A stretch of DNA of 64,000 nucleotides. Origin: JANXQZ01 sp038225555 (GTDB taxonomy: Bacteria; Acidobacteriota; Terriglobia; Bryobacterales; Bryobacteraceae). Each line of letters starts with the position of its first letter. Position 1 is the first letter of the stretch. Position numbers and translations under genes: made by a program. Below the pieces are notes generated by a model that worked only from the letters and a program-made list of their open reading frames with translations, had not been told where the DNA came from and did not search any database. The stretch lies in contig JBBRRB010000001.1 in assembly GCA_038225555.1 (NCBI GenBank), positions 248,001 to 312,000 on the forward strand, in the 5' to 3' direction. Shown here one piece after another: positions 26,188-34,878 of this stretch.

Positions 26188-28103
26188 TGATCCAACTGGA
26201 TTCCAGAGTTCCCGCTGGCCCGATCGAACGATTGTGGGATCAAGCCAAGTTCGACATGAAGCTGGTGAATCCCGCGAATAAGCGCAAGCACACGATCCTG
26301 GTGGTTGGCTCGGGGCTCGCGGGAGGTTCCGCTGCCGCCAGCCTGGCCGAGCTCGGCTACAACGTCAAGTGTTTCTGTTTCCAGGATTCGCCGCGCCGCG
26401 CGCATAGCATCGCAGCGCAAGGCGGAATCAACGCCGCTAAGAATTATCAAAACGACGGCGACAGCATTTATCGACTTTTTTACGACACCGTGAAGGGCGG
26501 AGATTTTCGGTCTCGCGAAGCCAACGTGTATCGGCTGGCTCAGCTCAGCGTAAACATCATCGATCAGTGCGTTGCTCAAGGCGTGCCTTTTGCCCGGGAG
26601 TACGGCGGCACGCTTTCCAACCGCTCTTTCGGGGGTGCCCAGGTTTCGCGAACGTTCTACGCCCGAGGCCAGACCGGTCAGCAGCTTCTGCTGGGTGCGT
26701 ATCAGGCGCTGGAGCGCCAGGTCTCAAGCGGGCGCGTCACGATGTATCCCAGAACCGAGATGCTCGACTTGATCGTGATCGACGGCAAGGCGCGCGGCAT
26801 CGTCACACGCGACTTGGTCACCGGCAAGATCGAATCGCATTTAGCCGATGCGGTGGCTCTTGGCACGGGCGGGTACGGAAATGTTTATTACCTGTCCACC
26901 AACGCCAAGGGGTCGAATTGCACAGCGTCCTGGCGGTCCTACAAAAAGGGCGCGGCATTCGCCAATCCATGCTTTACGCAGATCCATCCCACCTGTATTC
27001 CGGTCTCGGGAGACTATCAAAGCAAGTTGACGCTGATGAGCGAGTCGCTGCGTAACGATGGCCGGATTTGGGTCCCGGCTAAAGCTGGCGACAAGCGCGC
27101 GCCAGACGCGATACCGGAGAGCGAGCGCGACTATTACCTGGAGCGCAAGTATCCGAGCTTCGGCAATCTGGTGCCGCGCGACGTTGCATCGAGGAACGCG
27201 AAGGCGGTTTGCGACGAAGGGCGCGGCGTTGGCGAATCGGGGTTGGGCGTGTATCTGGATTTCGCCGCATCCATCGAGCGCCTCGGCGAGAGCGTTATCC
27301 GGGACCGCTATGGCAACCTGTTTGAGATGTACGAGCGGATCACCGGCGAGGATCCCTACAAAGTTCCCATGCGGATTTATCCTGCGATTCACTACGCCAT
27401 GGGCGGCCTGTGGGTTGACTATTATCTGATGAGCACAATCCCCGGCCTGTTCGTGATCGGCGAGGCGAATTTCTCCGATCATGGCGCGAACCGTCTGGGC
27501 GCAAGCGCATTGATGCAAGGGCTCTCGGATGGATATTTCGTGCTGCCATACACCATCGGCGACTACATTGCGAACACGAAACTCGACAAGGTGGACGGCA
27601 GTCATGCTGAAGTGCGTAACGCCGAAACGGAGGTGGACAGCCTCACGAAACGTCTCCTCTCGATTAAGGGCAAGCGAACCGTGGATTCGTTCCACCGCGA
27701 GCTCGGCAAGCTTGTATGGGACCACTGCGGCATGTCGAGGAACGCTGCCGGGCTTGAGCACGCCATCGGCAAAATTCGCGAGCTGCGGGAAGAGTACTGG
27801 CGCAACTTGAACGTTCTCGGCGGCGACGACGAGCTGAACCAATCGCTGGAGAAGGCGGGTCGCGTAGCCGACTTCTTCGAGCTGGCTGAGTTGATGTGCA
27901 TCGACGCGCGCCAACGCAACGAATCCTGCGGCGGCCACTTTCGGGAGGAGTATCAAACACCTGACGGCGAGGCGAGGCGCAACGACGATGAGTACTCGTA
28001 CGCAGCGGCCTGGGAGTATGCTGGCGAGCGTCGCGATCCCATTTTGCATAAAGAACCGCTGCACTTTGAATACGTCCATCCCAGCCAGCGGAGCTACAAA
28101 TAA
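26187..28103 (+). CDS. sdhA: Succinate dehydrogenase/fumarate reductase flavoprotein subunit (Sdh2)
   Basis: The 638-residue flavoprotein has the FAD motif ILVVGSGLAGGSAAASLAE, and RAHSIAAQGG carries the histidine for covalent FAD. Active-site segments include GGTLSNRSFGG, FTQIHPTCIP, SRNAKAVCDEGRG and IHYAMGGLWVDY; FVIGEANFSDHGANRLGASALMQG is the C-terminal FAD contact. The sequence type (long form with a QNDGDSIYRLFYDTVKGGDFRSREANV block) is that of type B complexes and differs clearly from the Sdh1 flavoprotein in the same window. It starts one base into the sdhC stop and abuts sdhB. Confidence 0.95.
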   Translation: MIQLDSRVPAGPIERLWDQAKFDMKLVNPANKRKHTILVVGSGLAGGSAAASLAELGYNVKCFCFQDSPRRAHSIAAQGGINAAKNYQNDGDSIYRLFYDTVKGGDFRSREANVYRLAQLSVNIIDQCVAQGVPFAREYGGTLSNRSFGGAQVSRTFYARGQTGQQLLLGAYQALERQVSSGRVTMYPRTEMLDLIVIDGKARGIVTRDLVTGKIESHLADAVALGTGGYGNVYYLSTNAKGSNCTASWRSYKKGAAFANPCFTQIHPTCIPVSGDYQSKLTLMSESLRNDGRIWVPAKAGDKRAPDAIPESERDYYLERKYPSFGNLVPRDVASRNAKAVCDEGRGVGESGLGVYLDFAASIERLGESVIRDRYGNLFEMYERITGEDPYKVPMRIYPAIHYAMGGLWVDYYLMSTIPGLFVIGEANFSDHGANRLGASALMQGLSDGYFVLPYTIGDYIANTKLDKVDGSHAEVRNAETEVDSLTKRLLSIKGKRTVDSFHRELGKLVWDHCGMSRNAAGLEHAIGKIRELREEYWRNLNVLGGDDELNQSLEKAGRVADFFELAELMCIDARQRNESCGGHFREEYQTPDGEARRNDDEYSYAAAWEYAGERRDPILHKEPLHFEYVHPSQRSYK

Positions 28104-28925
28104 ATGAAACTGACGCTGCACATCTGGCGGCAGAAGAACCCCTCCGCGAAGGGCAAAATGGTTCGGTATCCCGTGAACGACATCAGTGGCGAGATGTCCA
28201 TGCTGGAAGTGATCGACGTATTGAACGAGGACCTGATTGGCCGGGGCGAGGAGCCCGTAGCATTCGAGCACGATTGTCGGGAAGGCATCTGCGGATCGTG
28301 CGGATTCATGATCAACGGCGTGGCGCATGGCCCCGTGCCGGCCACCACCGTCTGCCAGTTGACAATGCGCCATTTCAAAGACGGAGACAATCTTTACATC
28401 GAGCCTTGGCGGGCGAAGGCTTTTCCAATCATCAAGGATCTGGTGGTAGATCGGCGAGCGTTCGACCGCATCATCGCATCGGGCGGATACGTTGGCGCGT
28501 CCACCGGCAGCGCACCCGACGGAAACGCGATTCTGATTCCCAAAGACGTGCTCGACCGTGCCATGGATGCTGCCGCGTGCATCGGCTGCGGGGCGTGCGT
28601 GGCGGCGTGTCCGAACGCATCGGCCGCCTTGTTCACCGGCGCCAAGATTGCCCATTTGGGGCTGCTGCCGCAAGGTCAGCCGGAACGACATTCCCGCGCC
28701 ATTAGCATGGTGAACCAAGGCAACTCGGAAGGCTTCGGGAACTGCACGAACATCGGCGAATGCGAAGCGGTCTGCCCCAAGGAAATCCGGATCGAGGTGA
28801 TCGGCCGGATGAATCACGACTTCATCGCGGCAAGCTGGAAGGGGCGCGACCGTCTCTCGTTCTCCGATCTGTTCGCGCGCTGGGGCACTGGATCGCGGCT
28901 CAAGACCGATGCCCGCGTGGACTGA
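28104..28925 (+). CDS. sdhB: Succinate dehydrogenase/fumarate reductase iron-sulfur subunit (Sdh2)
   Basis: The 273-residue subunit has the [2Fe-2S] site CREGICGSCGFMINGVAHGP with a distal Cys in TTVCQLTM, the [4Fe-4S] motif CIGCGACVAACPNAS and the [3Fe-4S] motif CTNIGECEAVCPKEI. It completes the sdhCAB operon of the second complex. It begins directly after the sdhA stop with no spacer. A rho-independent terminator follows within 70 bases. Confidence 0.94.
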   Translation: MKLTLHIWRQKNPSAKGKMVRYPVNDISGEMSMLEVIDVLNEDLIGRGEEPVAFEHDCREGICGSCGFMINGVAHGPVPATTVCQLTMRHFKDGDNLYIEPWRAKAFPIIKDLVVDRRAFDRIIASGGYVGASTGSAPDGNAILIPKDVLDRAMDAAACIGCGACVAACPNASAALFTGAKIAHLGLLPQGQPERHSRAISMVNQGNSEGFGNCTNIGECEAVCPKEIRIEVIGRMNHDFIAASWKGRDRLSFSDLFARWGTGSRLKTDARVD

Positions 28926-28957
28926 ACGCCAATGCTACAATGAGAGCTACCTGCCAG

Positions 28958-28992
28958 AACCGTCAACCTCATACGACGGTTTATTTGTTTTA
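28958..28992 (+). terminator. Rho-independent terminator of the Sdh2 operon
   Basis: A 7-bp perfect stem AACCGTC (28958-28964) / GACGGTT (28975-28981) with a 10-base loop is followed by the T-rich stretch TTATTTGTTTT. It lies 33 bases after the sdhB stop. Confidence 0.8.
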
Positions 28993-29029
28993 AACGCAAT
29001 ACATTTCCGGAGTAATCGCGCAAGCGTAT

Positions 29030-29407
29030 ATGAAGCAAGATAAGAAAAAGATCTTGGCTGTGGTGGACGATCTCCTGTTCACGGTCAAGATCATGGACGC
29101 CGCCAAGCGAGCCGGCTTGGAAGCGGAGTTTCTGAAATCCGAAAAAGATTTGCTCGATAAAGCGAAAGAGCAGCCCCTGCTCATCATTCTCGATCTGAAC
29201 GCGAATTGCGTGAACACCTTGAAATTGATTGAATTGTTGAAAGGGAACCTGGAGTTCAAGAGCATCAGCCTGATTGCCTTTCTTTCGCATGTTCAGGGCG
29301 AGTTGAAGATGAAAGCGCAGGAAGCTGGAGCGAACATGGTGATGGCTCGATCTGCGTTCTCTCAAAATCTGCAGCAGATTTTGAAGCGTCACGCGGGTGT
29401 AATTTAG
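29030..29407 (+). CDS. CheY-like receiver domain protein
   Basis: The 125-residue single-domain protein resembles a response-regulator receiver: VVDDLLFTVKIMDAAKRAG at the start provides an acidic pair, LLIILDLNANCVNTLKLI places an Asp in the position of the phospho-acceptor, and IALLSHV-like IAFLSHVQGE, then GANMVMARSAFSQNL take the place of strands 4-5. The usual conserved Lys of strand 5 appears to be replaced (MARSAF), so phosphorylation-dependent signalling may be lost. It has no output domain. Function unknown; conserved beside metabolic genes in related genomes as far as I recall, which I could not check. Confidence 0.75.
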   Translation: MKQDKKKILAVVDDLLFTVKIMDAAKRAGLEAEFLKSEKDLLDKAKEQPLLIILDLNANCVNTLKLIELLKGNLEFKSISLIAFLSHVQGELKMKAQEAGANMVMARSAFSQNLQQILKRHAGVI

Positions 29408-29425
29408 TTTCGGGTGTAATTTAGT
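29394..29425 (+). repeat. Short tandem duplication at the receiver gene stop
   Basis: The 15-mer CGGGTGTAATTTAGT occurs at 29394-29408 and again at 29411-29425, duplicating the last codons and the TAG stop of the receiver gene with a 17-bp period. This looks like a local slippage or tandem duplication event. Confidence 0.85.
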
Positions 29426-29433
29426 AGAGATCC

Positions 29434-30156
29434 GTGCCGCAATCACGCAACGGTCTATTTCGATTTTTGGTATGGCTTGGCACACATGAGGTCACAATTC
29501 TCCTGGCTGTTGCCGGAATCGCGGCAGGCATCTGGATCTTCGCGGCCATTGCCGACGACGTAGGCGAGGGTGGCACGCAAGCTTTCGACAAGCGCCTGCT
29601 GCTCGCCATGCGCCACCCTGATCGTTCACCAATAGGCCCGCGTTTCTTGCAGGAGTCCGCTCGCGACGTTACCGCCCTGGGCGGGACCGCAGTGCTCGGA
29701 CTGCTCACGTTAATCACTGCCGGGTTTCTCGCCTTGGATGGAAAGAGAAACATGGCTCTCTTCGTCTGTGGATCCGTCATAGGCGGGTTGATTCTCACCG
29801 TTGCTCTCAAGGATCTTTTTCATCGACCGCGGCCTGATCTGGTTCCGCACGCTGATATCGTTTTCACCACCAGCTTCCCGAGCGGGCATTCCATGATGTC
29901 CGCCGCCACATATCTAACGCTCGGTGCTCTGCTGGCTCGATCACATGAGCGCAAACGGCTGAAGGCGTACTTCCTTCTGCTCGCGGTGTTGCTGATGTTT
30001 ATGGTAGGCCTGAGCCGCGTCTATCTGGGCGTACACTGGCCCACTGACGTCCTGGCCGGCTGGACGGCAGGCGCGGTCTGGGCGTTGCTTTGCTGGCTCG
30101 CCGCACGATGGCTGCAAGGCCGCAGGGCTTTAGAGCTGGAGTCGGAACACACATAA
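29434..30156 (+). CDS. PAP2 family membrane phosphatase
   Basis: The 240-residue membrane protein contains the three phosphatase motifs of the PAP2 superfamily: KDLFHRPRPDL, FPSGHSMMSA and SRVYLGVHWPTDVLAGW. The His in the second and third motifs and the Lys/Arg in the first form the active site. Hydrophobic segments include VTILLAVAGIAAGIWIFAAI, VLGLLTLITAGFLAL and FLLLAVLLMFMVGL. Likely substrates are undecaprenyl-pyrophosphate or phosphatidate; not determined here. The GTG at 29434 is the best start given the first helix position. Confidence 0.88.
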   Translation: MPQSRNGLFRFLVWLGTHEVTILLAVAGIAAGIWIFAAIADDVGEGGTQAFDKRLLLAMRHPDRSPIGPRFLQESARDVTALGGTAVLGLLTLITAGFLALDGKRNMALFVCGSVIGGLILTVALKDLFHRPRPDLVPHADIVFTTSFPSGHSMMSAATYLTLGALLARSHERKRLKAYFLLLAVLLMFMVGLSRVYLGVHWPTDVLAGWTAGAVWALLCWLAARWLQGRRALELESEHT

Positions 30157-30257
30157 TCAAATCGCACACCGGATCCCAAGGACGGACACTGGCTCTCGGC
30201 ATTTTCGCTGTAAATACTCCGTTTCCGTCTGGCATCGCGACTGCTTTGCTATCTGAC

Positions 30258-32756
30258 ATGGTGAACGTGTGGCAGGACGTCCGATACGGCATGCGAATGC
30301 TGTTCAAAAAACCGGGATTCACTATCGCGGCAGTGCTTGTGCTGGGGCTGGGCGTAGGCGCGAACAGCGCCGTGTTCAGCCTGGTAAACGCGTTCCTGCT
30401 AAAGCCCTTGAATGTTGAGAAGCCCGAGGAACTGGTAGGCTGCTATAGCCGAGACTCCAAGAAGCCGGACTCCTACCGTCCATTCTCTTATCCGAATTAC
30501 GTGGATATACGCGAGAAAAGTAGCATCTTCTCGAGTTTGGTGGCCCATAACCTGGCAATGGTCGGCGTGGGCGAGGGATCCGCGACCAGGCGGGTGTTCG
30601 CGGACGTAGTGTCGTCGAACTACTTCCACACTTTTGGAGTGAGCCTCGCATCGGGCCGCACCTTCACCGATGCAGAGGAGATACCCGGCACCGCGGAGCC
30701 AGTGACGATCATCGGTTACCCGCTCTGGAAACGGTCCGGCTCGGATCCCGGCGTTCTGGGAACCAAGCTCCGCGTCAACGGAACATTGTTCACCGTGGTC
30801 GGGATCGCTCCGGAAGGTTTCACCGGAACAACCGCAATCGTGAGTCCGGAGTTGTATCTCCCCCTTGGAATGTATTCCTCCGTGATGAACGATTTCAAGG
30901 GACGCGCCCGCCCTCTAACCGCTCGAGATAATCATGCACTGATCCTTTTCGGACGTTTGCGGCCGGGAATGACGGCTCGCCAAGCCGACGGACAACTCGC
31001 CGTGGTCGCCTCGCAATTGGAGAAAGCTTATCCGACAGAAAATCGCAACCAAACGTTCGCCGTGCACCCCCTCTCGCGCGTTTCCATAACAACTAACCCC
31101 GGTGATGAAAACGAGCTGATCGCTCCGGCCGCGATGCTTCTCTCGATGGCGGCTGTGGTACTGCTGATCGCGTCCCTGAACCTCGCAAACATGATGCTGG
31201 CCAGGGGCACCGCGCGCCGAAAGGAGATCGCCATTAGGCTGGCCATCGGAGGCGGCCGCGGGCGCATCGTTCGGCAACTCTTCACCGAGGGCCTGCTGCT
31301 CTCGCTGCTCGGCGGAGGGGCGGGACTTTTCGTGGCTTCCTGGAGTTCTTCGCTGCTGGTGAGTTCTCTAGCCCGAGTGGCTCCCATCGAATTTGTCTAC
31401 AATTCTGAACCCGATGCGAGGGTGCTCGCAGCCACTCTCGGTTTCTGCGTGCTCAGTACCGTCCTGTTCGCGCTCTGGCCAGCCTGGAAGCTTTCGAACC
31501 CCGACGTGGTTTCGGACTTGAAAAAGAATATCGGCGAGGATTCAACCGCAGGCAGCCGCCGCCTGTTTTCCCGCCGCAACCTGGTGGTGATGGGACAGCT
31601 CGCGCTCTCGCTGATGATGTTGACGGCCGCGGGGCTTTTCGTTCGCAGCGCTCTGCGGGCCGCCCAAGTCTCGCCCGGTTTCGCGCTCGATAATGGACTG
31701 CTGGCGGAAATCGATCCGAGCCTTGCTGGGTATGACGAGGCGCGCGGACGGGTGCTTACAGCAACCATCACGCAGAGGCTTCGAAGCATCCCTGGAGTGG
31801 AGTCCGTCGCCCTCGCGGCCACGGTTCCTTTTGGCATGGTCTCGTTGGGAGAGCACGTGCGCAGGTTTGAGAAGGACGCCGCAGTGGCCGCAGCTTTCAA
31901 CATGGTGAGCGCAGACTATTTCAAGACGCTCGGGATTCCGCTGTTGCGCGGTCGAGCATTCTTGGATTCCGAGGCCGCCAGCCGATCTCAAAGGAAAGTA
32001 GCCATACTCGATAAGCTTGCGGCCACTCGCTTGTGGGGCAAAGGGGAGGCAGTTGGCCGACATATCCTTCTCGATTCCGACGAACCCGGAAAGCTGGAAA
32101 GCGTCGAGGTAGTGGGCATAGTCGGGACGGTGCAGGAGAGAATTCTTGGCCAAGGGCTGCAGCCGCACATTTACATTCCGCTGGGGCAGCGCTATCAGGC
32201 GGACGTGCAGATCCATTTGAAAGTCGCGGCTAAAGGACGGGAAGCGCAGGCGAAAGTTCTGGAAGCGGTAAGGCATGAGCTTCACAATATCGATCCCGTG
32301 CTGCCGGTGCTGGCGCTCAGGACGTTGCGGGATCATTTGGAGGCGAGTCTCGATTTGTGGGTAGTGGCGACGGGAGCCCGCATTTTGGGGATTTTCGGCG
32401 CGGTAGCACTGCTGCTGGCGGTTATCGGGCTTTATGGAGTGAAGGCGTACACGGTAGCTATGCGAACGCGCGAAATCGGCATTCGCATGGCTCTAGGCGC
32501 GAACCCGGCGGACAATCTGAAGATGATCCTAAAGGAGGGTTTCGCGGTCACGATGGTGGGCGTGTGTGCGGGTCTGTTGCTCGCGCTCGCCGTGGGAAAG
32601 GTGCTTTCCGGCATGCTCTACGAGGTCGGCGCGGTTGACCCGCTGGTACTCCTTACCGCTCCGCTGCTGTTGACGGCCTCCTCGCTGCTAGCCACTTACT
32701 TGCCCGCCAGAAGAGCATCGCTGGTGGACCCCATGGTTGCGCTGCGCGACGAGTAG
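30258..32756 (+). CDS. MacB/FtsX-type permease (acidobacterial duplicated orphan permease), copy 1
   Basis: The 832-residue protein has the duplicated architecture of this family: an N-terminal helix after VWQDVRYGMRMLFKKPGFTIAAVLVLGLGVGANSAVFSL, a large periplasmic core, FtsX-like helices (around AAMLLSMAAVVLLIASLNLANMMLARG and RRKEIAIRLAIGGGRGRIVRQLFTEG), then a second helix-core-FtsX set ending with EIGIRMALGANPADNLKMILKEG and LPARRASLVDPMVALRDE. No ATPase is encoded next to it. Unlike copy 2 it has no N-terminal extension and no adjacent PadR gene. The ATG at 30258 was chosen from the family start; an open frame upstream lies in the PAP2 gene. Confidence 0.9.
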   Translation: MVNVWQDVRYGMRMLFKKPGFTIAAVLVLGLGVGANSAVFSLVNAFLLKPLNVEKPEELVGCYSRDSKKPDSYRPFSYPNYVDIREKSSIFSSLVAHNLAMVGVGEGSATRRVFADVVSSNYFHTFGVSLASGRTFTDAEEIPGTAEPVTIIGYPLWKRSGSDPGVLGTKLRVNGTLFTVVGIAPEGFTGTTAIVSPELYLPLGMYSSVMNDFKGRARPLTARDNHALILFGRLRPGMTARQADGQLAVVASQLEKAYPTENRNQTFAVHPLSRVSITTNPGDENELIAPAAMLLSMAAVVLLIASLNLANMMLARGTARRKEIAIRLAIGGGRGRIVRQLFTEGLLLSLLGGGAGLFVASWSSSLLVSSLARVAPIEFVYNSEPDARVLAATLGFCVLSTVLFALWPAWKLSNPDVVSDLKKNIGEDSTAGSRRLFSRRNLVVMGQLALSLMMLTAAGLFVRSALRAAQVSPGFALDNGLLAEIDPSLAGYDEARGRVLTATITQRLRSIPGVESVALAATVPFGMVSLGEHVRRFEKDAAVAAAFNMVSADYFKTLGIPLLRGRAFLDSEAASRSQRKVAILDKLAATRLWGKGEAVGRHILLDSDEPGKLESVEVVGIVGTVQERILGQGLQPHIYIPLGQRYQADVQIHLKVAAKGREAQAKVLEAVRHELHNIDPVLPVLALRTLRDHLEASLDLWVVATGARILGIFGAVALLLAVIGLYGVKAYTVAMRTREIGIRMALGANPADNLKMILKEGFAVTMVGVCAGLLLALAVGKVLSGMLYEVGAVDPLVLLTAPLLLTASSLLATYLPARRASLVDPMVALRDE

Positions 32757-32757
32757 T

Positions 32758-34428
32758 TTAAACGCTGCTCAAATACTGATGCACGAACTGGATGGCGATC
32801 GAGCCCTCGCCCACTCCCGACGCTACCCTCTTCACCGAGCCGTGCCGAACGTCTCCCACCGCGAAGAGTCCCGGCACGCTTGTTTCGAGCAAACCCGGAT
32901 CGCGGTCAGGCAGCCAGCCTTTCGGTCGCTTCCCGTTTAGCATCAGATCGGCCCCGGTCAGCACGAAGCCTTTTGGATCTCGTTCGACAGTACCGTCGAT
33001 CCAGTCCGTCCGCGGCTCGGCACCGATAAAGATGAACAACGCGCTCGCCGGAAGTTTATCAACCTTTTTGGTAACTCCGCATTGAATCGAAATCTCGTCG
33101 AGCCTGTTCTCGCCATGTACCTCGACCACTTGCGCCTGGAACTCGACTTTGATAGTAGGAGTGCTGGCGATCTCGTTGATCAAATACTGAGACATGGTAG
33201 CGGCGAGCGACTCGCCCCGCACCAGCATGGTCACTTCGCTCGCGAATCGCGAGAAGTTCATGGCAGCTTGGCCCGCTGAGTTCGCGCCGCCCACGATGAA
33301 GACGTGCTCGCCCTTGCAAGAGAGCGCCTCGGTAGAACCCGCTCCGTAGTAGACGCCCGCGCCTGTCAAACGGTCCATGCCGGGCACATCCATTTTGCGC
33401 CACTGCACGCCCGTGGCGATGATGAGTGCGTGACATGAGACTTCACTGCCCTCGCTCAAGGTGAGGATTCGGTAGGGACCATCGATGCGGAGTTTTATCA
33501 CCTCTTGAGGAGAAAGTATTTCAGCTCCAAAACGGCGCGCCTGCGTGACGGCCCTGCGCGCTAGGTCGCTGCCGCTGAGGCCCGAAGGGAATCCAAGGTA
33601 GTTCTCAATGAGCGAGCTCAGTCCCGCTTGTCCGCCTGGCGCCTCGCGCTCCACGATCACGGTCTTCAACCCTTCGGACGCGCCGTAAACAGCGGCGGCC
33701 AAACCTGCTGGTCCGCCCCCAATGATCGCCAAATCAAAGAAGTCGCTACCCGGCAGCGTGTGCAAGCCGATCCGATCCGCCAGCTGGGCATTGGTCGGCT
33801 CCGCTAATCTTGAGCCGTCCGGAAACAGCACCATGGGGAGGTGAAGCTCGGCTGGCGGAATACTGTCGACTAAGCGCGCGATCTGCGGGTCGAGGTGGAC
33901 GGCTTCGGCATCGATCCATTGATACGGGACGCGATTACGCGATAAAAACTCGCGCAGTTCATAGGACTTGGGCGACCAACGCGTGCCCAGCACTCGCAAC
34001 CCTTCGAACGAGGGGCGAAAAGAAGCTTGCCAGTCCTCTAAAAGATCGTCGAGAACCGGATATAGGTTCTGCTCCGGCGGATCCCAGGGCTTGAGCAGGT
34101 AGTGGTCAAGCCTTACTTCATTAATGGCACGAATGGCGGCCTCTGTATCCGCGTAAGCCGTCAATAAAACTCGCTTCGGCGACGGATAGAGCTTGATGGC
34201 CTGGGAAAGAAATTCGATGCCGTTCATGTGCGGCATCCGGTGGTCAACCAGAAGTAAGGCGACGGCTTCGTTCCGCTGCTCAATCTTTTTCAAGAGGTCG
34301 AGCGCGGCCGGCCCGGACGCTGCCGATAGGACGCGATACTTTTCGCCGTAGTGCTTCCGCAGGTCGCGTTCCACCGCTCTGAGAACTTCCGGATCGTCAT
34401 CAACGGTCAGCAAGACGGGTTTAGCCAT
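32758..34428 (-). CDS. Response-regulator receiver fused to thioredoxin-reductase-like FAD oxidoreductase
   Basis: The 556-residue chain starts with a full receiver domain (1-about 125): acidic LTVDDDPEV, phospho-acceptor Asp in LLLVDHRMPHMNG, and YLLKPWDPP with the conserved Lys. Residues about 140-215 look like a thioredoxin/glutaredoxin-type segment without a CxxC. Residues about 230-556 form a thioredoxin-reductase-like two-domain flavoprotein (FDLAIIGGGPAGLAAAVYGASEG, ATGVQWRKMDVPG, VFIVGGANSAGQAAMNFS, GLFAVGDVRHGSVKRVASGVGEGS). The redox CxxC of TrxR is replaced around GVYYGAGSTEA, so classical disulfide reduction is unlikely. NADPH-dependent signalling or reduction of another acceptor is inferred. 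It is convergent with permease 1. Confidence 0.9.
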   Translation of the reverse strand: MAKPVLLTVDDDPEVLRAVERDLRKHYGEKYRVLSAASGPAALDLLKKIEQRNEAVALLLVDHRMPHMNGIEFLSQAIKLYPSPKRVLLTAYADTEAAIRAINEVRLDHYLLKPWDPPEQNLYPVLDDLLEDWQASFRPSFEGLRVLGTRWSPKSYELREFLSRNRVPYQWIDAEAVHLDPQIARLVDSIPPAELHLPMVLFPDGSRLAEPTNAQLADRIGLHTLPGSDFFDLAIIGGGPAGLAAAVYGASEGLKTVIVEREAPGGQAGLSSLIENYLGFPSGLSGSDLARRAVTQARRFGAEILSPQEVIKLRIDGPYRILTLSEGSEVSCHALIIATGVQWRKMDVPGMDRLTGAGVYYGAGSTEALSCKGEHVFIVGGANSAGQAAMNFSRFASEVTMLVRGESLAATMSQYLINEIASTPTIKVEFQAQVVEVHGENRLDEISIQCGVTKKVDKLPASALFIFIGAEPRTDWIDGTVERDPKGFVLTGADLMLNGKRPKGWLPDRDPGLLETSVPGLFAVGDVRHGSVKRVASGVGEGSIAIQFVHQYLSSV

Positions 34429-34443
34429 GAGCTTGTCCCTATT

Positions 34444-34845
34444 TTACTTCGGTGCTTCTTCGCGGTCGCTATGACTGGGCGGTTCCGAGGTGACCACGAT
34501 CTCAAGATCGCGGCTGGACCGATTCAGCATCCGATGCCGCGAGCCGGGAGGGACAAGCACGCTTTCTCGCTCATGCAGCACCAACACGCGTCCTTCCACC
34601 TCTAGGGCCGCTTCTCCAGCGAGCACATAGAAGAATTGCTGCGCCTTGTGGTGCAAGTGCCTGGTCTCGCTTGTGCCTGGCGGCATCTTCTCGTGAATAA
34701 TATTGAGGCGGTCATTTTTCACCAGGTACCAGCCGTCGCAGCAATCGCCCCAGCGATAGTGTTCGGCGGTTTGGAGGTTGGTGACGCTGACCGGAGCACA
34801 GATGGCGAGCAGCGCAAATACGAGCAAAAGCGGAAATCGAAGCAT
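34444..34845 (-). CDS. Exported cupin domain protein
   Basis: The 133-residue protein has a signal peptide (MLRFPLLLVFALLAICAPVS) and a single cupin: MPPGTSETRHLHHKAQQFFYVLAGEAAL is motif 1 with the His cluster for metal, and LVPPGSRHRMLNRS is motif 2. It probably binds a divalent metal in the periplasm; the ligand or reaction is unknown. It lies 15 bases upstream of the receiver-TrxR fusion on the same strand, and the two may be co-transcribed. Confidence 0.85.
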   Translation of the reverse strand: MLRFPLLLVFALLAICAPVSVTNLQTAEHYRWGDCCDGWYLVKNDRLNIIHEKMPPGTSETRHLHHKAQQFFYVLAGEAALEVEGRVLVLHERESVLVPPGSRHRMLNRSSRDLEIVVTSEPPSHSDREEAPK

Positions 34846-34878
34846 GAAATATAGGTCGCCTCTTTCTAAGTTACAACG

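Noticed and set aside
26841..28817. A 658-codon open frame on the minus strand opposite Sdh2 sdhA/sdhB
   Set aside because: It lies wholly antisense to two well-conserved genes; long antisense frames are common at this base composition, and the product has no recognisable motif.
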